The notes under the pieces were generated by a model. The model had not been told where the DNA came from and did not search any database. It saw only the letters and a list, made by a program, of their open reading frames with translations. A stretch of 43,015 bases of DNA. Source: an uncultured bacterium (GTDB lineage: Bacteria; Bacillota; Clostridia; Oscillospirales; Oscillospiraceae). Position numbers and translations under genes: made by a program. Positions 14,259 to 23,225 of this stretch are shown in pieces (position 1 is the stretch's first letter; each line of letters starts with the position of its first letter). Where the stretch lies: contig CANASS010000014.1 of assembly GCA_947364395.1 (NCBI GenBank), forward strand, positions 1-43,015. The letters are read 5' to 3'.

Positions 14259-17200
14259 CTATAGTTCCACTGAGCGGCCGGCGCTGAAGAACCACAAATA
14301 CCGGCGCTTGACGGACACGCCCGCCGCCTGGGACAGGGCTCGGCTGTAGGCGTCCAGCTGGGGCCGGTAGTCCAGGGCCCGGCGGTCCGCCTCGTCCTGG
14401 GCCACCCGGTCCGTCTTGAAGTCCACCACCGTGGCGGCGCCGTCCTCCTCCAGGAACCAGCAGTCCACCACCCCCTGGAGGAGCACCTCTTCACCGGGTT
14501 CCGACTCGGGGTAGTAGTCCGCCGCGGGGACCAGCAGGGAGAACTTGAACTCCCGCTCTACGCGCCGGGACCGGCGCAGGCGCAGGCCCAGCTCCGAGCG
14601 GAAAAAGGCCAGGATGTCCGCCGGGTTGACGGCGTTCCCCTGCTGGGGGGTGATGTACCGCCCCTCCACCAGCCGGGTGACCTCGTCGGCGATCTCCCCA
14701 AAGCTGCCGGTGCGGCCGTAGTTCAGGTACTGCATCACCATGTGCAGGGCGGTGCCCCGCTGGGCGGCGGTGAGGGGCCGCTCCCCCTGGAACACCGGGC
14801 GGCGCAGGGCGGTCTGGGGGGCTGCGGGGCGCAGCTCCACCGCGTCCTCCGACACCTCCGCGTCCTTTTCCCGCCCCTTGAGCTGGGTGGCGGTGAGCTT
14901 GGAGGCGATGGCGGCGGACGCCATGTGGGGATACCGCCAGCTCAGCCGCTGGACCAGCCCGTCGGGCAGGGCGGCGGAGGCGGGGGCCTGTCCCTCCGCC
15001 CTCCAGGCCGGGGGGGCCTCGAAATCCGCCCCGGACAGCAGCCGGATGTCCCAGGGCGGGCCCTCCTCCGCCGGAGGGGCGGGCCGGGGTCCGTCCAAAT
15101 TCTCCCACAGGGGGGCGCTGTCCCGGCGGCACAGCACAGGCGTGAGCACCCACTCCGACGCGGACCGGGCGTCGGCCATCTGCCTGGGGGGCGGGGGGCA
15201 CTGGGCCTGCCCCGCCAGGGAGGACAGCGCCCCGCCCCGGCCGTTGACGGTGGTGAACAGGATCAGCTTGTGTTCGGCCCGGGTCATGGCCACGTAGAGC
15301 AGCCGCATCTCCTCCGCCCGCAGCCGCCTGCGGATTTGCAGGGCCACCGCGTCCCGGGCGATGGTGGTGTACCGCAGTCCCCGCTTCCGGTCCACCCGCT
15401 TGGGGCCCAGCCCCAGCTCCGGATGGAACAGGATGGTGGCCTTGGCGTCCGCTTCGTTGAACTGCCGGTCCAGCCCGCACACCAGGGCCACCGGGAACTC
15501 CAGCCCCTTGGAGTGGTGGATGGACAGTATCCGCACCCCTCCCGTCTCTCCCCCGGGCACGGGGACGGGGACCTCGTTTTCCATCATCCGGCTCAGGTGG
15601 AGCAGGAAGGCCATCAGCCCCCGGTGCCCGCCGCTCTCGAAGCGGGCCGCCTCGTCGTACAGCGCCATCAGGTTGGCCCGCCGCCGCTGGCCGTCGGGCA
15701 TGGCGGCGAATACGGCGGGCACGTCCAGCTTCCCGTAGATGTGCCACAGCAGCCGGTGGCTGCTCTCCTCCGCCGCCAGCTCCCGCAGGCCGGACAGGAG
15801 GGACAGGAAGTCCCCGCAGTCCGCCTCCCCCCGGGCGGCCCCGGCGGCGAGGCAGTCGTACACCGTCCCCCCGGCCTGGGCCCGCAGCCGGGCCAGCCGG
15901 TCCGGGGTGAAGCCGAACAGGGGGGAGCGCAGGGCGGCCAGCAGCGCCACGTCCTGGCGGGGGTTGTCCAGCACCTGGAGGAGGGCCGTGGTGGCGGAGA
16001 TCTCGGTGGTGCCGAAGAATTCCCGCCCTCCGTCGGCGGACCAGGGCAGGCCCTGTTCCTCCAAGGCGGCGGCGTAGTGCCGCAGCACCGGGTTGGGCGA
16101 GCGCAGCAGGATGACGATATCCTCCGCCCGGACGGGCCGGTCCCCCACGGGCAGGCCGCTGTCCAGCAGCTCCCGCACCCGGCGGGCGGCGGCCCGGGCG
16201 GCGATCAGGTCCTTGTCCGCCTTCTCCTCCTCACCCTCATCGGTGAGGGTGGACAGGTCCACGCAGTTGAGCTCCACCTGGTACCGGGGGTCGGGGGGCG
16301 GGGCCGCCCGGCCTGGGCGCAGGGCGGCTTCCTCGGTGTAATCCAGCTCTCCGGCGGCCCGGGTCATCACGCTGCGGAAGATGAAGTTCACCCCCTCCAG
16401 CACCTCGGGCCGGGAGCGGAAGTTGTGGGACAGAAGCACCTTCCTGCCCTCTCCGGGCCGGGCGCTGTCCGCCGGGGCGAACTGGTCCAGCTTGTCCAGG
16501 AAGATGCCCGGTTCCGCAAGCCGGAAGCGGTAGATGGACTGCTTCACGTCTCCCACCATGAACAGCCGCCCCCCGCCGGACAGCGCCCCGAAGATGGCGT
16601 TCTGCACCTGGTTGGTGTCCTGATACTCGTCCACCATCACCTCCCGGAACTGCCTGCCCACGTCCAGCGCCAGCTGGGAGGGGGAGCCGTCCTCCTCCCG
16701 CAGGAGCCGTGCCGCCAGGTGCTCCCCGTCGGCGAAGTCGATGAGGCGGCGGCGCCGCTTGAGTCGGATGAAGGCGGCGTCAAACTGGGCCGTCACCTCC
16801 AGCAGGGCGGTCATGGCGGGGGCCGCCGCCCGCAGGTCCTCCATGGCCTGGTCCCCCGCCACGCCGAACCGCGCCCCCAGGTCGGTGAGCTGGGCCCTGC
16901 ACCGCTTGCGCAGGGCGGACACGCGTTCCTTCAGGGCTGGGTCGGTGTTTCCCTTCCGTTTTCCTCCGGGCCGGGGGAAGGGGACCGGGAAGCAGGCCGC
17001 CGCGTGGTCCCAGCCCCTGCCCAGAGCGTCCCGCAGCCGCTCCAGCCCGGCGATGGTGTCCCCCAGGGTGGGGGTGTAGTTCTGGTTCAGCAGCTCGTCG
17101 AAGTAGATCTCGTCCCGCAGGTCCCGCATGGCCTCCAGCCAGTGGCCGGTCAGCTCCAGGGCGTCGTCCAGCAGGACCTTTCCCCAGGGGGTGTCCTCCG

Positions 17201-17816
17201 GGCCCGCGCCCTGGGGCAGGACGAAATCCCGCCTGCGGTCCATGAGCCAGGCCGCCGGGTCCGCCTGGGCCTGGACCTGCTTGTGCATGGCCAGGATGAC
17301 CTCCTCCAGGGTCTGGTCGTCCCGCTCCCCCGACAGGGCGTCCACCAGGGCGGCGAAGGGGGCGTCGTTCCGGATATTGGCGTAGCGCTCCTCCAGCACC
17401 TCCTCCAGGGCCCTGCGGCGCAGCTCGTCCCCCTCGGCCTCGTCGCACAGCCGGAAGTCCGGGTCCAGGCCGGCCAGGTGGCCCCATTGGCGCAGAAGGT
17501 CCAGGCAGAAGGCGTCGATGGTGCAGATGGGGGCCTTGTATACCAGGATGGCGCTGCGGCGCAGGTGCCGGTCCCCGGGGGCTTGGGCCAGCCGGGTGTG
17601 GATGGCCCCGGCGATGCGGTCCCGCAGCTCGGCGGCGGCGGCGTTGGTGAAGGTGATGACCAGAAAGCGGTCGATGTCCTCCCCCTGGGCCACCCAGCCC
17701 ATCAGACGCTCCACCAGCACCCGGGTCTTGCCCGACCCGGCGGCGGCGGATACCAGCAGGTCTCCCCCCCGGCTGTCCGCCGCGGCCCTCTGTTCCCTGG
17801 TCAGCTCAATTGCCAT
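14259..17816 (-). CDS. addA: ATP-dependent helicase/nuclease subunit A (AddA)
   Basis: AddA is the helicase and one nuclease of AddAB, which resects double-strand breaks to the Chi sequence for RecA loading. The 1185-residue protein is a UvrD-like SF1 helicase. Walker A is AAAGSGKT at residues 24-31, VITFTNAAAAELRDRI gives motif Ia, and VDEYQDTNQVQN gives the DExx box. A RecB-like nuclease domain lies at the C-terminus with DFK at 1132-1134 (motif VVDFKTD) and VDCWFLEED before it. GGAGG precedes the ATG, which lies inside the end of addB, so translation is coupled. Length is slightly under the Bacillus protein. Confidence 0.96.
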   Translation of the reverse strand: MAIELTREQRAAADSRGGDLLVSAAAGSGKTRVLVERLMGWVAQGEDIDRFLVITFTNAAAAELRDRIAGAIHTRLAQAPGDRHLRRSAILVYKAPICTIDAFCLDLLRQWGHLAGLDPDFRLCDEAEGDELRRRALEEVLEERYANIRNDAPFAALVDALSGERDDQTLEEVILAMHKQVQAQADPAAWLMDRRRDFVLPQGAGPEDTPWGKVLLDDALELTGHWLEAMRDLRDEIYFDELLNQNYTPTLGDTIAGLERLRDALGRGWDHAAACFPVPFPRPGGKRKGNTDPALKERVSALRKRCRAQLTDLGARFGVAGDQAMEDLRAAAPAMTALLEVTAQFDAAFIRLKRRRRLIDFADGEHLAARLLREEDGSPSQLALDVGRQFREVMVDEYQDTNQVQNAIFGALSGGGRLFMVGDVKQSIYRFRLAEPGIFLDKLDQFAPADSARPGEGRKVLLSHNFRSRPEVLEGVNFIFRSVMTRAAGELDYTEEAALRPGRAAPPPDPRYQVELNCVDLSTLTDEGEEEKADKDLIAARAAARRVRELLDSGLPVGDRPVRAEDIVILLRSPNPVLRHYAAALEEQGLPWSADGGREFFGTTEISATTALLQVLDNPRQDVALLAALRSPLFGFTPDRLARLRAQAGGTVYDCLAAGAARGEADCGDFLSLLSGLRELAAEESSHRLLWHIYGKLDVPAVFAAMPDGQRRRANLMALYDEAARFESGGHRGLMAFLLHLSRMMENEVPVPVPGGETGGVRILSIHHSKGLEFPVALVCGLDRQFNEADAKATILFHPELGLGPKRVDRKRGLRYTTIARDAVALQIRRRLRAEEMRLLYVAMTRAEHKLILFTTVNGRGGALSSLAGQAQCPPPPRQMADARSASEWVLTPVLCRRDSAPLWENLDGPRPAPPAEEGPPWDIRLLSGADFEAPPAWRAEGQAPASAALPDGLVQRLSWRYPHMASAAIASKLTATQLKGREKDAEVSEDAVELRPAAPQTALRRPVFQGERPLTAAQRGTALHMVMQYLNYGRTGSFGEIADEVTRLVEGRYITPQQGNAVNPADILAFFRSELGLRLRRSRRVEREFKFSLLVPAADYYPESEPGEEVLLQGVVDCWFLEEDGAATVVDFKTDRVAQDEADRRALDYRPQLDAYSRALSQAAGVSVKRRYLWFFSAGRSVEL

Positions 17817-20800
17817 GGTCCTCGTCCTCCTCCCGACGGCTCATCCATTGCCAGAACTCCTTGGCGCTGACCCCCCGCCGGAACCGGCGGGCGTCCCCGC
17901 AGCCCTCCTCAAAGTGGCAGGCCGCCTGGTAGTCGCACCATTTGCAGGGGTTTTGATCCGCCCCCCGCCAGTAGGGGTCGGCGTCGATGTTGCCCGCCGC
18001 CAGCTCCCCGGCGGCGGCGCACAGAGCGCCGGTGATGTACCGCTCCAGGGCGTCCATCTGGTCTGGGGACGCCAGGTAGTCCGAGCCGCCCCTTCCCGCG
18101 CTGACGGGCAGGAAGCGGAAGCTCCCCCCGTCGGTGCGCTCCATGGCGGCCAGCACGTCCGGGTCGTCCAGCACCAGCCCCTGGCGGCGCAGCAGCCGGT
18201 CCCGGGCCCTTTGAATTTCCTCATCGGTCATGTCCCGCTCGCCGTCCACCAGGGGCGCGCGGGCGGGGACGTAGAGCACCCCGGCGGGGACGGCCTCCCC
18301 GGGGCCCAGCACCCGTTCCCCCTCCCGGCTGAGGGCGAAGAGGTAGAGGAGCATTTGCAGCCCCCGGCCGTCCTCCACGTCGGCGAAGTCGAAGCTCTTC
18401 TTGCCGGTCTTGTAGTCCACCACCCGCAGGTAGCGCTTCCCGTTGTGCATCCACTGGTCCACCCGGTCCACATACCCGGTGAGCCGCAGGCGCACCCCCC
18501 GCTCCACCTCCACCGGGGGCAGGTCCTTGCCGGGGCCGAAGCCCAGCTCGAAGGCGGCGGGGGTGAAGTCGGAGGCGGCCAGCTCCGCGCACACGCTCTG
18601 GGCCACCGCCACCGCCGCCCCTTTCATCCGCTGGAACAGATATCGGAACCGGGCGGGTTCCTCCTCCAGATTGGACAGCATCTCCCGCTGGCAGCGGTCC
18701 GCCGCGCTCTGGGACAGCCGGGCCACCTCCTCCGCGTCGTCCAGGGAAATCCCCGCCTCCTGGGCCTCCCGCAGGGTGTGTTCCAGCACGTAGTGGACGA
18801 AGGCGCCGTAGTCGGCGGCCCGGAAGGCCGCCCGCCGCCGGGGCTTTGCGTCCAGCCCGAAACGGAGAAAGTAGCTGAAGTGGCAGGAGTTCACCAGGTC
18901 CAGCTTGGTGGCGGACATGGGCACCACCGTGCCGAACAGGGCGTCCACCGCGGGGCGGGACAGCCGCCCCCGCCGCCATCGGGCCGCGCCCCGGATGCGC
19001 TCCACCCGGTCCGACAGCCCGGGGACCTGTTCCAGGGCGTCCGCCACGGCGGGGTTCTGCCCCGCCAGCTCCAGCGCCGCGTCCGGGGCGGACAGCCGGG
19101 CCAGGGAGCCGCCGCCGTCCACGACAGGGGCCTCCGGGAACAGCGCCTCCAGCCGCTCCCAGAGGAAGCAGGGGGTTTTCTGCCCGTCCCCCGACCCGGC
19201 GGCAAAGCTGACGTACAGCCGCTCCGAGGGGCGGCAGCAGGTCTCGTAGGCAATGGTCATCTCCCGGCGGAGCTTGTCCTCCTGCTTGGGGGCCAGCTCC
19301 ACCTCCATGGCGGCCAGCGCGTCCCGGTCCTGGTGGTCGAACAGTCCCGGAGAGGGGGCGCAGTCGGGGATGGAGCCGCCGTCCGCCCCCAGCAGGAACA
19401 GGACCTTGACCTCCTTGTGGGCCATGCGGGGGGCGTCGCCCACCGTCACCGCGTCCAGGGACACGGGGATGGCCCCCACGTCGTACTGGCTGAGCATCAG
19501 GGAGAACAGCTGGGAGAATTCCTCCAGCTCCAGCTCCGCGTCCCCCAGCAGCAGGGCGCACTGTTCCAGCCCCCCCACCAGAATGTCCCACAGCTGGCGG
19601 TACTGGGCGGCGGCGGTGCGGTCGCCCCGCTGGTCCAGGCTGTCCGCCCGCTGGGCCAGCCGGCCGGGCAGGCCGATGTCCTCCAGGAGCTGGTACAGGG
19701 CCAGCGCCCGCCCACGGCCCGTCTTGTCCGCCCCCTTCCGCAGGGACTCCAGGGGGGCGGCGACCTTGCGGCGCAGGCCGTCCAGCCGCTCCACAAAGGC
19801 GGCGTCCTCCGGCGTGAACTGCCGGCCGTAGCCCTCCGGGTGCATGTCCCAGGGCTTTTTCCGGGTCCAGGCGGACCCCTTCAAATCCCAGGTGAGGGCG
19901 TAATTTTCCAAAAGGTCCCGCTCCTCGTCGGTGATATTTGTCAGCCCCGTTTTCAGGTAGCGGAACAGCTCCTCATGGGGGTAGTCCTCCGCCGCCGCGG
20001 CCAGGGCGGAGGTCACCAGGGCCAGCACCGGCTTTTCCAGGATATCTTCCATGGCGGACAGGAACACCGGCACCCCGTAGCGCTCAAACACGCTGGCGAT
20101 GAGCTCCCCATAGCCCCCCAGCCGCCGGACGCACACGGCGATGTCCCGGCAGCGGCAGCCCTCCTCCCGCAAAAGGCGCAGAATCTCGGCGGCGCACCAC
20201 TCCGCCTCCTGGCGGGGGGTGGCGGCCCGGACCCGGACCACGGAGCAGCCGCCGGTCCAGGGCCGGGGAGGGCCGGAGCCGAACAGGTTTTCTTCCAGAA
20301 AGGCCAGGGAGGGGCAGCGGGGCAGGGGGCGGTCCAAAGTCTCCTCCCGGACGGGGACGGCGCTGCCCTTGGCCAGCCGGACCAGCCGCCGGGCCGCCCG
20401 GAAGGCGGGCTGGAAAATGCCCGAGGGGTCGTCCCCCCCGCCGCACACAAAAGCCACCGTCAGCTCTCCCTGGGCCATGAGGGCGGATAGAACCCGCTCC
20501 TCCTGGGGGGTGAAGTCGGTGAAGCCGTAGACATAAAAGGCCATCCCCGACCCCCAGCGGGTCTCCTCCAGCTGGCGGGCCAGCCGGTCCAGCCGTCCCC
20601 GGGGGTCGGCGGCGCCCTGGGCCTCCAGCGCCTGATAGGCGGCGTAGATGAGGGCCAGGTCCCGCAGCTTGTCCCCCTGGCGGCCCCCCAGCTCCTCCCC
20701 GGCGGCGGCCAGGGTCTCCGGCTCCACCCGGTAGGACCGGCACTCGTCCACCGTGGCCAGCAGTCCGGTCAGGAAAGCGGGCTTCCGGGAGGGGGCGCGG

Positions 20801-21111
20801 TAGGTGGACAGCGCGTCGGACACCTGGCGCAGCGCGGCGTACATCAGCAGCATCCTCCCCCCCGGGTCCAGCATGGGGGCGGCCCCGCCCCCGGCGGCGT
20901 CGGTGAGCCGCCCGGCCAGCCGGGTGAAGGACAGCACCTCGCAGTCCATCAGCGCCCCGCCGCTGAGGACGGCGCACATGGCCCGCTCGCTCTCGTGGGA
21001 ATACTGCTCGGGCACCACGAGCAGGCGGCGGCGGGCGGAGGACGCCCCCATCCGTTCCAACAGCTCTCCCCGTATGTCCTGTCCCGCCCGGGCGTACAGC
21101 AGCATCAGCAT
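17806..21111 (-). CDS. addB: ATP-dependent nuclease subunit B (AddB)
   Basis: AddB is the second subunit of AddAB, with a nuclease domain, an iron-sulfur cluster and a Chi-reading helicase-like fold. I start it at ATG 21109-21111 (1101 residues), because AAAGGAGG is 7 bases upstream; the longer GTG start would bury that site. The nuclease motif RVVDYKTG is present. Cluster cysteines appear as C1056, C1059 and C1065 (CKWCDYQAAC), with the first in NSCHFSYFLRFG. In other Firmicute AddB proteins the N-terminus has a P-loop of the form GRSGSGKT; here the matching place reads ARAGQDIR, so the P-loop is lost. It overlaps addA by 11 bases. Confidence 0.95.
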   Translation of the reverse strand: MLMLLYARAGQDIRGELLERMGASSARRRLLVVPEQYSHESERAMCAVLSGGALMDCEVLSFTRLAGRLTDAAGGGAAPMLDPGGRMLLMYAALRQVSDALSTYRAPSRKPAFLTGLLATVDECRSYRVEPETLAAAGEELGGRQGDKLRDLALIYAAYQALEAQGAADPRGRLDRLARQLEETRWGSGMAFYVYGFTDFTPQEERVLSALMAQGELTVAFVCGGGDDPSGIFQPAFRAARRLVRLAKGSAVPVREETLDRPLPRCPSLAFLEENLFGSGPPRPWTGGCSVVRVRAATPRQEAEWCAAEILRLLREEGCRCRDIAVCVRRLGGYGELIASVFERYGVPVFLSAMEDILEKPVLALVTSALAAAAEDYPHEELFRYLKTGLTNITDEERDLLENYALTWDLKGSAWTRKKPWDMHPEGYGRQFTPEDAAFVERLDGLRRKVAAPLESLRKGADKTGRGRALALYQLLEDIGLPGRLAQRADSLDQRGDRTAAAQYRQLWDILVGGLEQCALLLGDAELELEEFSQLFSLMLSQYDVGAIPVSLDAVTVGDAPRMAHKEVKVLFLLGADGGSIPDCAPSPGLFDHQDRDALAAMEVELAPKQEDKLRREMTIAYETCCRPSERLYVSFAAGSGDGQKTPCFLWERLEALFPEAPVVDGGGSLARLSAPDAALELAGQNPAVADALEQVPGLSDRVERIRGAARWRRGRLSRPAVDALFGTVVPMSATKLDLVNSCHFSYFLRFGLDAKPRRRAAFRAADYGAFVHYVLEHTLREAQEAGISLDDAEEVARLSQSAADRCQREMLSNLEEEPARFRYLFQRMKGAAVAVAQSVCAELAASDFTPAAFELGFGPGKDLPPVEVERGVRLRLTGYVDRVDQWMHNGKRYLRVVDYKTGKKSFDFADVEDGRGLQMLLYLFALSREGERVLGPGEAVPAGVLYVPARAPLVDGERDMTDEEIQRARDRLLRRQGLVLDDPDVLAAMERTDGGSFRFLPVSAGRGGSDYLASPDQMDALERYITGALCAAAGELAAGNIDADPYWRGADQNPCKWCDYQAACHFEEGCGDARRFRRGVSAKEFWQWMSRREEDEDHGN

Positions 21112-21175
21112 GGCCGGGCCTCCTTTCACGCAGGTTTGTTTTTCTGTAATCCCGCCCCGATTGGGCGGGGACTCC

Positions 21176-21443
21176 AGGAACCTCTGAATAAATCGGCAAG
21201 AGCGATTTGCGAGAGATTTTTCGCTGTTGGGGTCCCCGCAAAGCCGCCCTTTGGGTTTGCGGGGAGAGGAGGCGCAGCGTAGTGAGCGAGCTTTCGGCGT
21301 CAGCCGGAAGCGAGTGATACGGAGCTTGCGTCGACGAAGGCGGGATTTCGCAGGAATAATTGTGTTTATTTCAAGAAATCACAACAAAGCTGCGGCGGAA
21401 AAGATCCGCAAAGCGCCGCAGACGCATTTGTTCAGAGGTTCCT
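21176..21443. mobile_element. MITE-like palindromic element, long copy 2 (268 bp)
   Basis: The ends AGGAACCTCTGAATAAAT and ATTTGTTCAGAGGTTCCT and most of the interior match copy 1. About 100 extra bases are inserted after GAGAGATTTTTCGC. They contain their own hairpin (CCCCGCAAA with TTTGCGGGG, near 21234-21263). It lies between the predicted addB promoter and the addB start, so it would be transcribed as the addBA leader. Confidence 0.75.
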
Positions 21444-21445
21444 CT

Positions 21446-21451
21446 ATTATA
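21446..21451 (-). promoter_or_regulatory. Extended -10 promoter for addBA
   Basis: On the minus strand TGG-TATAAT is a perfect -10 with an extended TGN. It lies 3 bases outside the MITE end, so transcription should begin at the edge of the element. A TTGACA lies upstream but with a 22-base gap, too far for normal use. Confidence 0.5.
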
Positions 21452-21503
21452 CCAAAAAACGGCGGGGCAAAAATGTCAAGAATAAATTGGGGTGGACAGC
21501 AAT

Positions 21504-21540
21504 AAAACGGCACTCCGCACAAAATGGAGCGCCGCTGTTT
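21504..21540. terminator. Weak hairpin between addB and ferritin
   Basis: GGCACTCC (21509-21516) pairs with GGAGCGCC (21526-21533) with one mismatch, flanked by AAAC and GTTT. It may insulate the divergent genes. The stretch 21541-21652 after it shows nothing I can name. Confidence 0.35.
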
Positions 21541-21652
21541 GTCTAATTTAACCACAAAACTGCCATAGCCGAGGCCCCTTTCCCGGCGCTGCCGCAGCGG
21601 GCCCGGGGCGGCGGCCTAATGACGCAGGCCTCGTCAAAGCGGCGGGAAATGG

Positions 21653-21680
21653 TTGACAGGGGAGGAAAACGTGATATACT
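21653..21680 (+). promoter_or_regulatory. Promoter for ferritin
   Basis: A perfect TTGACA (21653-21658), a 16-base spacer and TATACT (21675-21680). No clear Fur or PerR box is seen around it. Confidence 0.75.
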
Positions 21681-21730
21681 CTCCATAGGATGCGCCGCAG
21701 GACGCAGAAAGACAAAAGGAGTGTTGCATC

Positions 21731-22240
21731 ATGGATAAACGAGTGGCCGAGCTGCTGAACGATCAGATCAACAAGGAGCTGTATTCCGCCTACCTGTACC
21801 TGGACATGGCCAATTTCTACGCCGCCAAGGGGCTGGACGGCTTCGCCAACTGGTATGAGATCCAGGCCAAGGAGGAGCAGGACCACGCCATGCTCATCTA
21901 CAAGTACCTGCACAACAACGACCAGACCGTCACCCTGGGGGCCATCGCCAAGCCCGACAAGGAGTTCAAGGGGCTGATGGACCCCCTGAAGGCCGCCCAC
22001 GCGCACGAGCAGTACGTCACCAGCCTGATTAACGGCATCTACGACGCCGCGCTGGAGGCCAAGGACCACCGCACGGTGCAGTTCCTGGACTGGTTCGTCA
22101 AGGAGCAGGGTGAGGAGGAGGTCAATTCCTCCGGTATGATTACCAAAATGGAGCTGTTCGGCGGGGACGCCAAGGGTCTGTACATGCTGAACAGCGAGCT
22201 GGCGGGCCGGACCTACTCCGCGCCCTCCCTCCGTCTCTGA
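21731..22240 (+). CDS. Ferritin (non-haem, FtnA-like)
   Basis: Ferritin subunits form a 24-mer shell that oxidises Fe(II) and stores it as ferric mineral. The 169-residue protein is a four-helix bundle of the bacterial FtnA type. Expected diiron ligands are visible: E16 in INKELYSAYLYL, then E49 and H52 in KEEQDHAM, with AHEQYVTSL and WFVKEQGEEE in the later helices. AAAGGAG is 9 bases before the ATG. It has its own promoter and a perfect terminator, so it is monocistronic. Confidence 0.95.
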   Translation: MDKRVAELLNDQINKELYSAYLYLDMANFYAAKGLDGFANWYEIQAKEEQDHAMLIYKYLHNNDQTVTLGAIAKPDKEFKGLMDPLKAAHAHEQYVTSLINGIYDAALEAKDHRTVQFLDWFVKEQGEEEVNSSGMITKMELFGGDAKGLYMLNSELAGRTYSAPSLRL

Positions 22241-22265
22241 TTGCCGCAGCTTGAGCGGAAGATAA

Positions 22266-22298
22266 AGAACGTCCGGCCCCGGGGCCGGACGTTCTTTT
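22266..22298 (+). terminator. Perfect palindromic terminator after ferritin
   Basis: A 15-base arm AGAACGTCCGGCCCC is followed directly by its exact complement and then TTTT. It also serves the convergent M23 gene. Confidence 0.9.
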
Positions 22299-22321
22299 GC
22301 ATCGGGACAAAGTCCGGCGGA

Positions 22322-23077
22322 TTACCGCTCAGGCAGATAACCGGCGGGGTCCACGGGGCTGCCATCCTTCAGCAGGGCGTAGTGCAGATGAGCCTGACTG
22401 CCGCTCTCCAGGGAAGCGGTGTCCCCCACGGAGCCGATGACGGTCCCGGTGGCCACCTCGTCGCCCACCTTGACGGCGGGGGTGGCCGCCAGATTGGCGT
22501 ACTGGCTGACAAGGCCCTGGCCGTGGTCGATCTCCACCACCGTGCCCATAAGGTCGTCCTGGTAGAGGGCGGACACCTGCCCGGCGGCGGCGGCCAGCAC
22601 CTGGGCGCCCCGCTCGGCGGCGATGTCCAGGCCGTTGTGGGTGCGCCAGTCCCCCATGGTCTCGTTATAGGCCAGGGCCTCCACCGAGAATCCGGCGACG
22701 ATCTCACCCTTCACCGGCCATGTAAAGACCAGGGGGGCCGGGACGGCGGAGGGCGCGGGGGCGGCGGAGGGGGTGGGCTGGACAGAGGGCTCCGGCGAGC
22801 CGGACGGGGGCGCGTCAATGCGGGCGGAGCCTGCGGCGGGCGGGTCGGAGGGCTTTGCCGCGGGCCTGGGCGTGGGGGCGGCGGAGGGCTTGTCCACAAT
22901 GGCGGCGGAGCCGGACACCGGCTGGTCCAGTGTCTCCCCCAGGCCGTCCCGGACCCCCTGCACCAGATACCAGCCCGACAGGGCGATGGCGGCCACGCAG
23001 ATGAGTACCACAAGATAGAAACCCTTTCCCGAGATGAAATCGCTGAGCTTTTCGATCCATGTTCGTTTGTTGTTCAT
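22322..23077 (-). CDS. M23 (LytM-type) peptidase, probable SpoIIQ
   Basis: The 251-residue protein has one N-terminal membrane segment at about 20-40, a Pro/Ala/Ser-rich stalk and a LytM domain from about 118. Zinc motifs are complete: HNGLD at 147-151 (HxxxD) and HLH at 230-232. Size, topology and the IDHGQGLVSQYANL block fit clostridial SpoIIQ. SpoIIQ sits in the forespore membrane, joins SpoIIIAH across the septum and is needed for engulfment. Bacillus SpoIIQ lacks the first zinc His, whereas some clostridial forms keep it, as here, so it may cut peptidoglycan. GGAGGTG precedes the ATG. A different M23 wall hydrolase cannot be excluded. Confidence 0.85.
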   Translation of the reverse strand: MNNKRTWIEKLSDFISGKGFYLVVLICVAAIALSGWYLVQGVRDGLGETLDQPVSGSAAIVDKPSAAPTPRPAAKPSDPPAAGSARIDAPPSGSPEPSVQPTPSAAPAPSAVPAPLVFTWPVKGEIVAGFSVEALAYNETMGDWRTHNGLDIAAERGAQVLAAAAGQVSALYQDDLMGTVVEIDHGQGLVSQYANLAATPAVKVGDEVATGTVIGSVGDTASLESGSQAHLHYALLKDGSPVDPAGYLPER

Positions 23078-23094
23078 AACAACACCTCCGGCCC

Positions 23095-23124
23095 TATTGT
23101 GGACGGAGGCGTTACAATTTATAC
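23095..23124 (-). promoter_or_regulatory. Possible sigma-F/sigma-G-like promoter for the SpoIIQ-like gene
   Basis: On the minus strand GTATA (23120-23124), an 18-base spacer and CACAATA (23095-23101), one mismatch from CATWHTA. The leader would be very short (about 11 bases), which lowers confidence. Confidence 0.35.
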
Positions 23125-23127
23125 CAG

Positions 23128-23151
23128 CCCAGCCGGAAAAATACGGCTGGG
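23128..23151. other. Hairpin between divergent spoIIQ-like gene and recG
   Basis: CCCAGCCG pairs perfectly with CGGCTGGG around an 8-base A-rich loop. On the plus strand GATTGTTTTC follows, so it could stop stray plus-strand transcription before recG. Confidence 0.5.
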
Positions 23152-23153
23152 GA

Positions 23154-23183
23154 TTGTTTTCGACGGGGAAGATGTGGTAAACT
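23154..23183 (+). promoter_or_regulatory. Possible promoter for recG
   Basis: TTGTTT (23154-23159), an 18-base spacer and TAAACT (23178-23183), 43 bases before the recG ATG. Confidence 0.45.
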
Positions 23184-23225
23184 ATCCGGGAGATCAAACC
23201 GGGAGCTTCCCAAGGAGGCGGGACT

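Noticed and set aside
14742..20490. Plus-strand ORFs of 1042 and 990 codons opposite addA and addB
   Set aside because: Reverse-frame shadows of well-supported genes, with repetitive low-complexity composition and no ribosome binding sites.
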